A DNA stretch of 60,410 nt from contig JAPDRN010000179.1 in the NCBI GenBank assembly GCA_030247855.1, positions 1 to 60,410 on the forward strand. The letters are read 5' to 3'. This DNA comes from Knufia peltigerae. Its lineage: Eukaryota; Ascomycota; Eurotiomycetes; Chaetothyriales; Trichomeriaceae. This document shows positions 25,446 to 33,150 of the stretch, in pieces (positions within the stretch are counted from its first letter, which is position 1; every line of letters starts with the position of its first letter). A program made the translations under genes and the position numbers. The notes under the pieces are model-generated. The model did not search any database. It worked only from the letters and a program-made list of their open reading frames with translations, and was not told the DNA's origin.

Positions 25446-27128
25446 ATGTGGGAGACGCTGGGCACCGTCCGTGACCTTGGCCGGCTGCAGGAAATCGCCG
25501 TCGTCCTGATCCGCTACGGCTTCGGCGACGTCGTGCGGCGCATCGGCCTGGCCACGGTGCTGGAACGTACCGGCCGCCTGCTGCACTGGAACGAGGAGCG
25601 GCAGGAAATGCTGCGGATGACCGCGCCGGTGCGCGTGCGCAGCGCCCTGCAGGATCTCGGGCCGACCTTCGTGAAGCTGGGCCAGGTGCTCGCCACCCGC
25701 GTCGACCTGCTGCCGCCGGACTGGATCGCCGAACTCTCCGAGTTGCAGAACGCGGTCCCGGCATTGCCCTACGAGAAGATCCGCGACCAGCTGGAGGCCG
25801 ATCTCGGTGCACCGCCGTCGCAGGTGTTCGCCTTCCTTGACGAAACCCCGATGGCCGCCGCTTCGTTGGCCCAGGCCCACCGTGCGCGGTTGCGTGATGG
25901 CCGCGAAGTGGTGTTGAAGGTACGTCGCCCGGGTATACGTGACGTGGTTGAAGCCGATCTGCGGTTGCTGGCACGGTTGGCCGAGATCGTTGAAGCCCGC
26001 CTTCCAGACCTGCGCCGCTATCGGCCAGCCGAGGTGGTGCAGCAGTTCACTGTGTCGCTGCGGCGCGAGCTGGATTTCGCCGCGGAGTGCCGCAATGCCG
26101 AGCGCATCGCGCGCAACTTCGAGGGACGTGACGACATCCTGATTCCGGCGGTGCACTGGCAATGGACCTGCGAAAGCCTGAACGTGCAGGACTTCGTCGA
26201 CGGCATCGCGGGGCGTGATCTGGCCGGTGTCGATGCCGCCGGCCTCGACCGCCGTGAACTGGCCCGGCGTGGTGGCGACATCGTATTGAAGATGGTGCTT
26301 GAGGACGGCAGCTTCCACGCCGATCCGCACCCGGGCAACATCATCTACCTGCGCGATGGCCGCATCGGCGTGATCGATTTCGGCATGGTTGGCGCCTTGT
26401 CGGAGGTACGCCGCTTCCAGGTCGCACAGCTGCTGCATGGCCTGGTGGAACAGGACCCGCAGGGCGTGGCCGACGTGTTGCTGGACTGGGCGGGCGGCGT
26501 GGAGGTGGACGAGAACCGGTTGCAGCACGACATCAGCCTGTTCGTCGACCAGTACCGTGGCGTACCGCTGAAGGACCTGCGCATCGGCCTGATGCTGGGC
26601 GACATCACCCAGCTGCTGCGCAGCTACAACCTGACCCTGCCGGCGGATCTGGCACTGATGATCAAGGCCTTCCTGACCCTGGAGGGCATGGGCCGCCAGC
26701 TCGACCCGGATTTCGACATGGCCAGCGCCGCGCGCCCGTTCCTGGAGCGGGTGGTACTGCAGCGCTATGCGCCGCGGGCGCTGTTCAAGCGTGGCCGACG
26801 CAGTCTGCTGGGCATGATCGACTTTGCCGGTGAACTGCCGCGGGATCTGCGCAAGCTGGTCCAGGCGGCGCGCCGTGGCCGCCTGCAGCTGAAGGTCGAG
26901 ACCAGCGCACTGCAGGGCTTCGGTGACCAGGTCAATCGCGCCGCGAACCGGCTGGTGATGGGGATCGTCACCGCGGCCTTGATCATCGGTTCCTCGATCG
27001 TGATGCACAGCGTAGGGGGCGTCTCCAGCCGTTGGCTGCTGGCGCTGGGCGTGTGCGGTTTCATCGGCGCAGGGTTCTGCGGGGTGTGGATCCTGTTCTC
27101 GATCTGGCGCAGCGGTAAACACACGTAG
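25446..27128 (+). CDS. ubiB: ABC1/UbiB-type atypical kinase
   Basis: UbiB-family proteins are membrane-bound atypical kinases or ATPases needed for ubiquinone synthesis or lipid handling. The 560-residue protein has the KxGQ motif (FVKLGQ, 75-80), the AAAS replacement of the glycine loop (137-140), the VLKV lysine (158) and HADPHPGN in the catalytic loop. Two C-terminal membrane helices are at about 503-520 and 530-553. It lies between pncC and lexA, away from ubiE/ubiJ, so the symbol is by family only; it may be a second ABC1 paralogue. Confidence 0.87.
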   Translation: MWETLGTVRDLGRLQEIAVVLIRYGFGDVVRRIGLATVLERTGRLLHWNEERQEMLRMTAPVRVRSALQDLGPTFVKLGQVLATRVDLLPPDWIAELSELQNAVPALPYEKIRDQLEADLGAPPSQVFAFLDETPMAAASLAQAHRARLRDGREVVLKVRRPGIRDVVEADLRLLARLAEIVEARLPDLRRYRPAEVVQQFTVSLRRELDFAAECRNAERIARNFEGRDDILIPAVHWQWTCESLNVQDFVDGIAGRDLAGVDAAGLDRRELARRGGDIVLKMVLEDGSFHADPHPGNIIYLRDGRIGVIDFGMVGALSEVRRFQVAQLLHGLVEQDPQGVADVLLDWAGGVEVDENRLQHDISLFVDQYRGVPLKDLRIGLMLGDITQLLRSYNLTLPADLALMIKAFLTLEGMGRQLDPDFDMASAARPFLERVVLQRYAPRALFKRGRRSLLGMIDFAGELPRDLRKLVQAARRGRLQLKVETSALQGFGDQVNRAANRLVMGIVTAALIIGSSIVMHSVGGVSSRWLLALGVCGFIGAGFCGVWILFSIWRSGKHT

Positions 27129-27141
27129 TGTGCTTACCGCT

Positions 27142-27205
27142 GCGGTTCCCACCGGGAACCGCGGAATCGCGCAGCGATTCCTGTAGAGCCGACCGCTGGT
27201 CGGCT
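27142..27205 (+). repeat. Hairpin and SMAG after the ubiB-like gene
   Basis: A perfect 9-bp hairpin (gcggttccc/gggaaccgc, 27142-27162, loop acc) is followed by a GTAG-headed SMAG of the GAGCCGACC subfamily (27183-27205). A further headless ccgagcatggctcgg palindrome lies near 27243. Together they separate the ubiB-like gene from the lexA promoter. Confidence 0.75.
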
Positions 27206-27304
27206 GCTTTCGGCTTTGCCGCCCGGCCATTCGCCCGATTACCGAGCATGGCTCGGCACGACAGGTCGGATTCGGCTCGCATTGCGCCTTGTCGCCCTCA
27301 GCAC

Positions 27305-27340
27305 TTGCGGTCCCGGGAGTTAGTAGTAATACTACTAACC
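27305..27340 (+). promoter_or_regulatory. lexA promoter with LexA operator
   Basis: The perfect palindrome TTAGTAGTAATACTACTAA (27320-27338) is the LexA box known from Xanthomonadales. A -35-like TTGCGG (27305-27310) and a -10-like TAATAC (27327-27332) are 16 bp apart, with the -10 inside the operator. The operator ends 2 nt before the lexA ATG, which leaves no room for a Shine-Dalgarno sequence and puts the expected transcript start at or next to the ATG. This fits an autoregulated and probably leaderless mRNA. Confidence 0.85.
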
Positions 27341-27976
27341 ATGGACCTGACCGACACCCAGCAGGCGATCCTGCAGTTGATCGCCGAGCGTATCGAGAGC
27401 GAAGGGGCCCCCCCCTCGCAGACTGAAATTGCACGTGCCTTCGGCTTCAAGGGCGTACGTGCAGCGCAGTATCACCTGGAGGCGCTGGAGCAGGCCGGGG
27501 CGATCCGCCGCGTACCGGGCCAGGCGCGCGGCATCCGTCTGGTGCAGGCGCCTCCGGTGGAGAAGCTCGCCGAGCCAGGCCTGCCTGACAGCGTCCTGCG
27601 TCTGCCGATCCTGGGCCGTGTCGCTGCAGGTCTGCCGATCGGCGCCGACATCGGCTCGGATGATTTCGTGGTGCTGGACCGGGTGTTCTTCTCGCCGGCG
27701 CCGGACTACCTGCTGAAAGTGCAGGGCGACTCGATGATCGACGAGGGCATCTTCGACGGTGACCTGATCGGTGTGCACCGCACCCGTGACGCTCGTTCCG
27801 GGCAGATCGTGGTGGCCCGCATCGATGACGAGATCACCGTCAAGCTGCTGAAGATCGCCAAGGACCGGATCCGGTTGCTGCCGCGCAATCCCGATTACAA
27901 ACCGATTGACGTGCTTCCGGACCAGGACTTCTCGATCGAGGGCCTGTACTGCGGGCTGCTGCGACCGAACCGTTGA
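27341..27976 (+). CDS. lexA: LexA SOS repressor
   Basis: LexA represses DNA-damage genes and cleaves itself when RecA filaments form. The 211-residue protein has an N-terminal winged helix (PPSQTEIARAFGFKGVRAAQYHLEAL, about 24-50), the Ala96-Gly97 cleavage site (RVAAGLP), and the Ser131/Lys168 dyad (QGDSMIDEG and ITVKLLK). A perfect LexA box overlaps its own promoter. recA and recX follow on the same strand. Confidence 0.97.
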   Translation: MDLTDTQQAILQLIAERIESEGAPPSQTEIARAFGFKGVRAAQYHLEALEQAGAIRRVPGQARGIRLVQAPPVEKLAEPGLPDSVLRLPILGRVAAGLPIGADIGSDDFVVLDRVFFSPAPDYLLKVQGDSMIDEGIFDGDLIGVHRTRDARSGQIVVARIDDEITVKLLKIAKDRIRLLPRNPDYKPIDVLPDQDFSIEGLYCGLLRPNR

Positions 27977-28177
27977 CGATTCACCCTGCAATTCCCGCGG
28001 TCTTTTGTGGCGATTCTCTGGTTCTGCTGAGGTTGGTACGGATGTCCGATAATTTTTTTCCGAACGCCGGGCAGAATCTCAGCCTGTGCGATACGCCAGC
28101 CTTAAAGTGAACCCATGGCCAAGAAGACTTCCAAAGACAGCACCTCCAACGACGTGACCTCTGCAAGGACCAATCCG

Positions 28178-28804
28178 ATGGACGAGAACAAGAAGCGCGC
28201 CCTCGCTGCAGCTCTGGGCCAGATCGAAAAGCAGTTCGGCAAGGGCTCGGTGATGCGCATGGGTGACCGTGTGGTCGAGCCCGTCGAGGCGATTCCGACC
28301 GGTTCTCTGATGCTGGATATCGCATTGGGCATTGGCGGCCTGCCCAAGGGCCGCGTGGTTGAAATCTACGGCCCGGAATCCTCCGGCAAGACCACGTTGA
28401 CCCTGCAGGCCATTGCCGAGTGCCAGAAGCTGGGCGGTACGGCCGCCTTCATCGATGCCGAGCACGCGCTGGACCCGATCTACGCAGGCAAGCTGGGCGT
28501 CAACGTCGACGATCTGCTGCTGTCGCAGCCGGATACCGGTGAGCAGGCGCTTGAAATCGCCGACATGCTGGTCCGCTCCGGCTCGGTCGACATCCTGGTT
28601 GTCGACTCGGTGGCCGCATTGACCCCGAAGGCTGAAATCGAAGGCGAGATGGGCGACCAGCTGCCAGGTCTGCAAGCCCGTCTGATGAGCCAGGCGCTGC
28701 GCAAGCTGACCGGCAACATCAAGCGTTCCAATACGCTGGTGGTATTCATCAACCAGTTGCGTCACAAGATCGGCGTGATGATGCCGGGCCAGAGCCCGGA
28801 AGTG

Positions 28805-28836
<32 letters not shown>

Positions 28837-29215
28837 TTCGGTGCGCCTGGACATTCGTCGTATCGGTGCGATCAAGAAGGGTGACGAGATCATCGGCAAC
28901 CAGACCAAGATCAAGGTCGTCAAGAACAAGCTGGCCCCCCCGTTCAAGCAGGTCATCACCGAGATCCTGTACGGCGAGGGCATCAGCCGCGAAGGCGAAC
29001 TGATCGACATGGGTGTGGAGGCCAAGCTGGTCGAGAAGGCCGGTGCCTGGTACAGCTACGGTGAAGAGCGCATTGGCCAGGGCAAGGACAACGCCCGCGG
29101 CTATCTGCGCGACAACCCGCAGGTTGCGGCCAAGCTCGAGGCCGAGCTGCGCGAGAAGTTCCAGCCGAGTGAAGCCGTCCGTGAGGAAGGCGAAGACGAA
29201 GGCGACGACGAGTAA
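28178..29215 (+). CDS. recA: Recombinase RecA
   Basis: RecA forms filaments on single-stranded DNA for recombination and for LexA cleavage. ATG at 28178 (MDENKKRALAAALGQIEKQF) gives 345 residues, the family length, with an AAGGAC ribosome-binding site. An in-frame ATG at 28115 would add 21 polar residues and is less likely. Walker A GPESSGKT is at 65-72, and Walker B (VDILVVDSVAAL) and loop L2 are intact. The C-terminus ends in the acidic EEGEDEGDDE. No separate LexA box is seen in the 201 bp between lexA and this start. Confidence 0.97.
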
Positions 29216-29324
29216 GGCTTGCTGTGGGGCAGGGCGGCGCCGTCAGTGACGTCGCCCTGTCCTGCAGATTCGGTTTTCCCGACGGGGGACGCGCCAGGGA
29301 CGGCGCATTTGATTGAAGGCGAGC

Positions 29325-29816
29325 ATGAACGATTCCGACGCCCCGGCACCCGGTCGCAAGCGCCGCGTACGCGAACAGACGCCTGTCCAGCGCGCCCTGG
29401 GGTTGCTGGTGCGGCGTGAACATTCGCGCAAGGAGTTGACCCGCAAACTGACCTCCCGGGGTATCGAGGGCGAGGCAGCGCAGGCCGCGGTCGACAAGCT
29501 GGCCGAGGCCGGCTGGCAGGACGACACCCGGTTTGCCGAGAATCTGGTGCGCATGCGTGCCAATACCGGCTATGGGCCGATCCATGTGCGTGCCGAACTG
29601 GGTACCCATGGACTGGACAGCGAGCAGATCGCTGCCGCCATGGAGACCTTTGAAGGAGACTGGACGGAGAACGCCCGGGATCTGGTCCGTCGCCGCTTCG
29701 GTGAGGCTGGCCCGCAGGACCTGGCGCAGCGTCGCAAGGCTGCCGATCTGCTGGCCCGCCGGGGCTTTGATGGTGACAGCATCCGCCGTGCGACCCGTTA
29801 CGATCCGGACGACTGA
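29325..29816 (+). CDS. recX: RecA regulator RecX
   Basis: RecX binds RecA filaments and limits their growth. The 163-residue protein has the tandem three-helix layout: QRALGLLVRREHSRKELTRKL, then DDTRFAENLVRMRANTGYGPIHVRAEL, then RKAADLLARRGFDGDSIRRAT. ATG at 29325 is preferred over a TTG 12 nt upstream. The 109-bp recA-recX gap has no strong terminator, so read-through is likely. Confidence 0.94.
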   Translation: MNDSDAPAPGRKRRVREQTPVQRALGLLVRREHSRKELTRKLTSRGIEGEAAQAAVDKLAEAGWQDDTRFAENLVRMRANTGYGPIHVRAELGTHGLDSEQIAAAMETFEGDWTENARDLVRRRFGEAGPQDLAQRRKAADLLARRGFDGDSIRRATRYDPDD

Positions 29817-29921
29817 GACTGATGGCGCCGGGCCTGATACCCTTTGGGGTTTCGGCGGTCCGTTCGACCCTGGCCACTGCGGCCGGCGGCACGGGCCCCG
29901 GCCCGCAGACTGCCAGCCCCC

Positions 29922-32570
29922 ATGAACGCATCCGCCAAATTCACGACATCCCAGATCCGCAGCGACTTCCTTGAGTTCTTCAAGGGCAAAGGCCACACCA
30001 TCGTGCCGTCGGCGCCGCTGGTGCCGGGCAACGATCCGACCCTGCTGTTCACCAACTCCGGCATGGTGCAGTTCAAGGACGTGTTCCTGGGCGCGGAAAA
30101 GCGCAGCTACGTGCGCGCGGCCGACGTCCAGCGTTGCCTGCGTGCCGGTGGCAAGCACAACGATCTCGACCAGGTGGGCTACACCGCCCGTCATCACACC
30201 TTCTTCGAAATGCTGGGCAACTGGTCCTTCGGCGATTACTTCAAGAAGGATGCGATCGCCTGGGCCTGGGAGCTGCTGACCCAGGTCTGGAAGCTGCCCG
30301 CCGAGCGCCTGCTGGTCACGGTCTACCAGACCGACGACGAGGCCTACGCGCTGTGGCGCGACATGATCGGCATTCCGGAAGAGCGCATCGTGCGCATCGG
30401 CGACAACAAGGGGGCGCCGTTCGCCTCGGACAACTTCTGGCAGATGGCCGATACCGGTCCCTGCGGTCCGTGCACCGAGATCTTCTACGATCACGGTGAC
30501 CATATCGCCGGTGGCCCTCCGGGCTCGCCGGACGAGGACGGCGACCGCTTCATCGAAATCTGGAACCTGGTGTTCATGCAGTTCGATCGCCAGCAGGACG
30601 GCACGCTGATGCCGCTGCCGGCGCCGTGCGTGGACACCGGCATGGGCCTGGAACGCCTGGCTGCGATCTTGCAGCACGTGCATACCAACTACGAGATCGA
30701 TCTGTTCCAGGCGCTGATCCGCAAGGCATCGGAGCTGACCGGCACCGCCGATCTGGAAAACAAGTCGCTTCGGGTGATCGCCGACCATATCCGCGCCTGT
30801 TCGTTCCTGATCGTCGATGGCGTGCTGCCGTCCAACGAAGGCCGCGGCTACGTGCTGCGCCGGATCATCCGCCGCGCGCTGCGACACGGCTGGATGCTGG
30901 GCGTGCGCCAGCCGTTCTTCAGCAAGCTGGTGCCGACCCTGGTCGAGCAGATGGGCGAAGCCTATCCGGAACTTCCGGCGCAGGTCGATACCGTCGTGCG
31001 TGCACTCCAGGCCGAAGAAGAGCGTTTCGCCGAAACCCTCGACTCGGGCATGAAGATCTTCGACGACGTCGCCGCCAAGGTCAGCAATGGCGTGATCCCG
31101 GGCGTGGACGCCTTCCGCCTGTACGACACCTACGGCTTCCCGCTCGACCTCACCCAGGACATCGCCCGCGAGCGTGACCTGACGGTGGACATCGACGGCT
31201 TCAATGCCGCGATGGAAACGCAGCGCGAGACCGCGCGTGCGGCCGGCAAGTTCGGCGGCGGCGTGACGCTGTCGGCCGATCTGGTCGCCATGCTCAAGCC
31301 GACCGTCTTCCTGGGCTATGACCGCCTGCAGGCCGACGGCCTCAGTGTGGTCGCGATCCTCAAGGATGGCCGTCCGGTGGAAGCGGCCCAGGCCGGTGAC
31401 GAGGTCATCGTGCTGACCAGCCAGACCCCGTTCTACGCCGAGTCCGGCGGTCAGGTCGGCGATACCGGCACCTTGTCCGCTGCCGGCGTGCAGGTGCAGG
31501 TGAGCGACACCCAGAAGTTCGCGGGCCAGTTCCATGGCCACGTCGGCAAGCTCACCCAGGGCAGCCTGAAGATCGGTGACGTGCTGTCCGGTCAGGTCGA
31601 CGGCGAGCGCCGTGGCGCCACCATCCTCAATCACTCGGCCACCCACCTGCTGCATGCTGCCCTGCGCGAAGTGCTGGGCACCCACGTGCAGCAGAAGGGC
31701 TCGCTGGTGGCACCGGACCGCCTGCGTTTCGACTTCTCGCATTTCCAGCCGATCAGCGCCGAGGAACTGGCGATCATCGAACGCAAGGTCAACCAGCAGG
31801 TACGCGTCAACAACGCTGTGGAAGTGCACAACATGGGCATGCAGGAAGCGCTGGACTTCGGCGCGATGGCCCTGTTCGGCGAGAAGTACGGCGAGAACGT
31901 ACGCGTGCTGAAGATGGGTGACTACTCCACTGAGTTGTGTGGTGGTACCCACGTCAACCGGACCGGTGACATCGGCCTGTTCAAGATCACCTCCGAGGGC
32001 GGCGTATCGGCCGGTGTGCGTCGTATCGAGGCCGTCACCGGCCAGGGCGCGCTGGACTACGTGGACGCCGAGGAGGCGCGCCTGGCCGAGGCCGCTGAAC
32101 TGCTGGGTGGCAGCGCAGCTGACGTGGTCGAAAAGATCCGCGCGCTGGGCCTGCGTCAGAAGCAGCTGGAGCGCGAACTGGAGGCCGTGAAGGCCAAGGC
32201 CGCCGCCGGCGCCACGGCTGATCTTTCCGGGCAGGCCGTCGAGGTCGCCGGCGTGAAGGTCCTGGCCGTCCGCCTGGAAGGCTTCGATGCCAAGGCCCTG
32301 CGCGATGCCATGGACCGCCTGAAGCAGCAGCTGGGCGACGCGGTGATCGTGCTGGCCGGTGCCCAGGACGGCAAGGCGGCCCTGGTCGCGGGCGTGAACG
32401 GCAGTGCAATGGGCAAGGTCAAGGCCGGGGAACTGTTGTCTCATATCGCCGGTCAGATCGGGGGCAAGGGCGGCGGACGCCCGGACCTCGCCCAGGGTGG
32501 TGGCGAGGACGGGCCCGCCCTTGCCACCGCGCTGGCTTCGGTCGTCGAATGGGTCAGCCCCCGCCTGTGA
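29922..32570 (+). CDS. alaS: Alanine-tRNA ligase
   Basis: AlaS charges tRNA-Ala and edits mischarged Ser and Gly. The 882-residue protein starts MNASAKFTTSQIRSDFLEFF. The class II catalytic domain includes TNSGMVQFKDVFLG and RHHTFFEMLGNWSFGDYF. The editing domain has HSATHLLHAALREVLG and CGGTHVNRTGDIG. A C-Ala domain (DHHA1-like, GGGRPDLAQGGG) ends the protein. The recA-recX-alaS-csrA order is conserved in gammaproteobacteria. Confidence 0.98.
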   Translation: MNASAKFTTSQIRSDFLEFFKGKGHTIVPSAPLVPGNDPTLLFTNSGMVQFKDVFLGAEKRSYVRAADVQRCLRAGGKHNDLDQVGYTARHHTFFEMLGNWSFGDYFKKDAIAWAWELLTQVWKLPAERLLVTVYQTDDEAYALWRDMIGIPEERIVRIGDNKGAPFASDNFWQMADTGPCGPCTEIFYDHGDHIAGGPPGSPDEDGDRFIEIWNLVFMQFDRQQDGTLMPLPAPCVDTGMGLERLAAILQHVHTNYEIDLFQALIRKASELTGTADLENKSLRVIADHIRACSFLIVDGVLPSNEGRGYVLRRIIRRALRHGWMLGVRQPFFSKLVPTLVEQMGEAYPELPAQVDTVVRALQAEEERFAETLDSGMKIFDDVAAKVSNGVIPGVDAFRLYDTYGFPLDLTQDIARERDLTVDIDGFNAAMETQRETARAAGKFGGGVTLSADLVAMLKPTVFLGYDRLQADGLSVVAILKDGRPVEAAQAGDEVIVLTSQTPFYAESGGQVGDTGTLSAAGVQVQVSDTQKFAGQFHGHVGKLTQGSLKIGDVLSGQVDGERRGATILNHSATHLLHAALREVLGTHVQQKGSLVAPDRLRFDFSHFQPISAEELAIIERKVNQQVRVNNAVEVHNMGMQEALDFGAMALFGEKYGENVRVLKMGDYSTELCGGTHVNRTGDIGLFKITSEGGVSAGVRRIEAVTGQGALDYVDAEEARLAEAAELLGGSAADVVEKIRALGLRQKQLERELEAVKAKAAAGATADLSGQAVEVAGVKVLAVRLEGFDAKALRDAMDRLKQQLGDAVIVLAGAQDGKAALVAGVNGSAMGKVKAGELLSHIAGQIGGKGGGRPDLAQGGGEDGPALATALASVVEWVSPRL

Positions 32571-32580
32571 TGAACCCCTG

Positions 32581-32609
32581 CCGTCCCCCTCCTTGTAGGA
32601 GCGGGACGG
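32581..32609 (+). terminator. Hairpin after alaS
   Basis: Arms ccgtccc and gggacgg enclose a second small stem (ctcc/ggag). No T-run follows, so it may stabilise the alaS 3' end or be a weak terminator. Confidence 0.4.
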
Positions 32610-32718
32610 CTGACGGTACCATTGCGAATCTTTTCCCTTTGTCGTGGGCGCGCTTCTTGACGGAGCGTCAAGCCGGTGGGGGATACCCTTCCACACGGTT
32701 CCATGGAGACTTAAAAAA

Positions 32719-32922
32719 ATGTTGATCCTGACTCGCCGCGTCGGCGAAACCCTGATGATCGGTGACTCGGTGAGCGTCACCGTGCTTGGCGTCAAGGGTA
32801 ACCAGGTGCGTATCGGCATCACTGCGCCGAAGGACGTCGCTGTGCATCGCGAAGAGATCTACCAGCGCATCCAGCGTGGTGACGAAGCCGGCAGCACCGG
32901 TGGTGAAAATTCTGCGGAATAA
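32719..32922 (+). CDS. csrA: Carbon storage regulator CsrA/RsmA
   Basis: CsrA is a dimeric RNA-binding protein that blocks or exposes ribosome-binding sites at GGA motifs. The 67-residue protein begins MLILTRRVGETLMIGD and contains VTVLGVKGNQVRIGITAPKDVAVHREEIYQRI, essentially the whole fold, plus a short variable tail. The region before the ATG is A-rich (TTAAAAAAATG) and lacks a clear Shine-Dalgarno; GGAG-type sequences upstream could allow self-binding. Confidence 0.97.
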   Translation: MLILTRRVGETLMIGDSVSVTVLGVKGNQVRIGITAPKDVAVHREEIYQRIQRGDEAGSTGGENSAE

Positions 32923-33000
32923 GGCTTTACCTTCGCGCGTGATTAACGTTATGATTCACGCCCCGCTGAGGTGCAACGCACCAGACGCGGAGAAAACCCC

Positions 33001-33093
33001 GGAGCGATGCCCGAGCGGCTGAAGGGGCTCCCCTGCTAAGGGAGTATAGGGTCAAAAGCTCTATCGAGGGTTCGAATCCCTCTCGCTCCGCCA
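33001..33093 (+). tRNA. serX: tRNA-Ser (anticodon GCU)
   Basis: The 93-nt sequence folds as a type II tRNA. The acceptor stem GGAGCGA pairs with TCGCTCC; the anticodon loop is CTGCTAA (anticodon GCT, reading AGY Ser codons); there is a long variable arm, a T arm with GGTTCGAATCC, and an encoded CCA end. It lies 78 bp after csrA, a common location in this lineage. Confidence 0.97.
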
Positions 33094-33105
33094 GATACAA
33101 AGAAG

Positions 33106-33137
33106 CGCCTGCAGATCCTTGATCTGCAGGCGTTTTT
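33106..33137 (+). terminator. Intrinsic terminator after tRNA-Ser
   Basis: A perfect 12-bp stem (cgcctgcagatc / gatctgcaggcg) with loop ctt is followed by TTTTTCTTTT. It ends the csrA/tRNA transcript and lies 13 bp from the end of the convergent receptor gene. Confidence 0.92.
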
Positions 33138-33150
33138 CTTTTCCGGTCCC

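Noticed and set aside
28983..32822. 1279-codon minus-strand open frame opposite alaS
   Set aside because: It lies antisense to a complete, well-conserved alaS and parts of recX and csrA, and has no recognisable domain. Long antisense frames are expected at this GC content.
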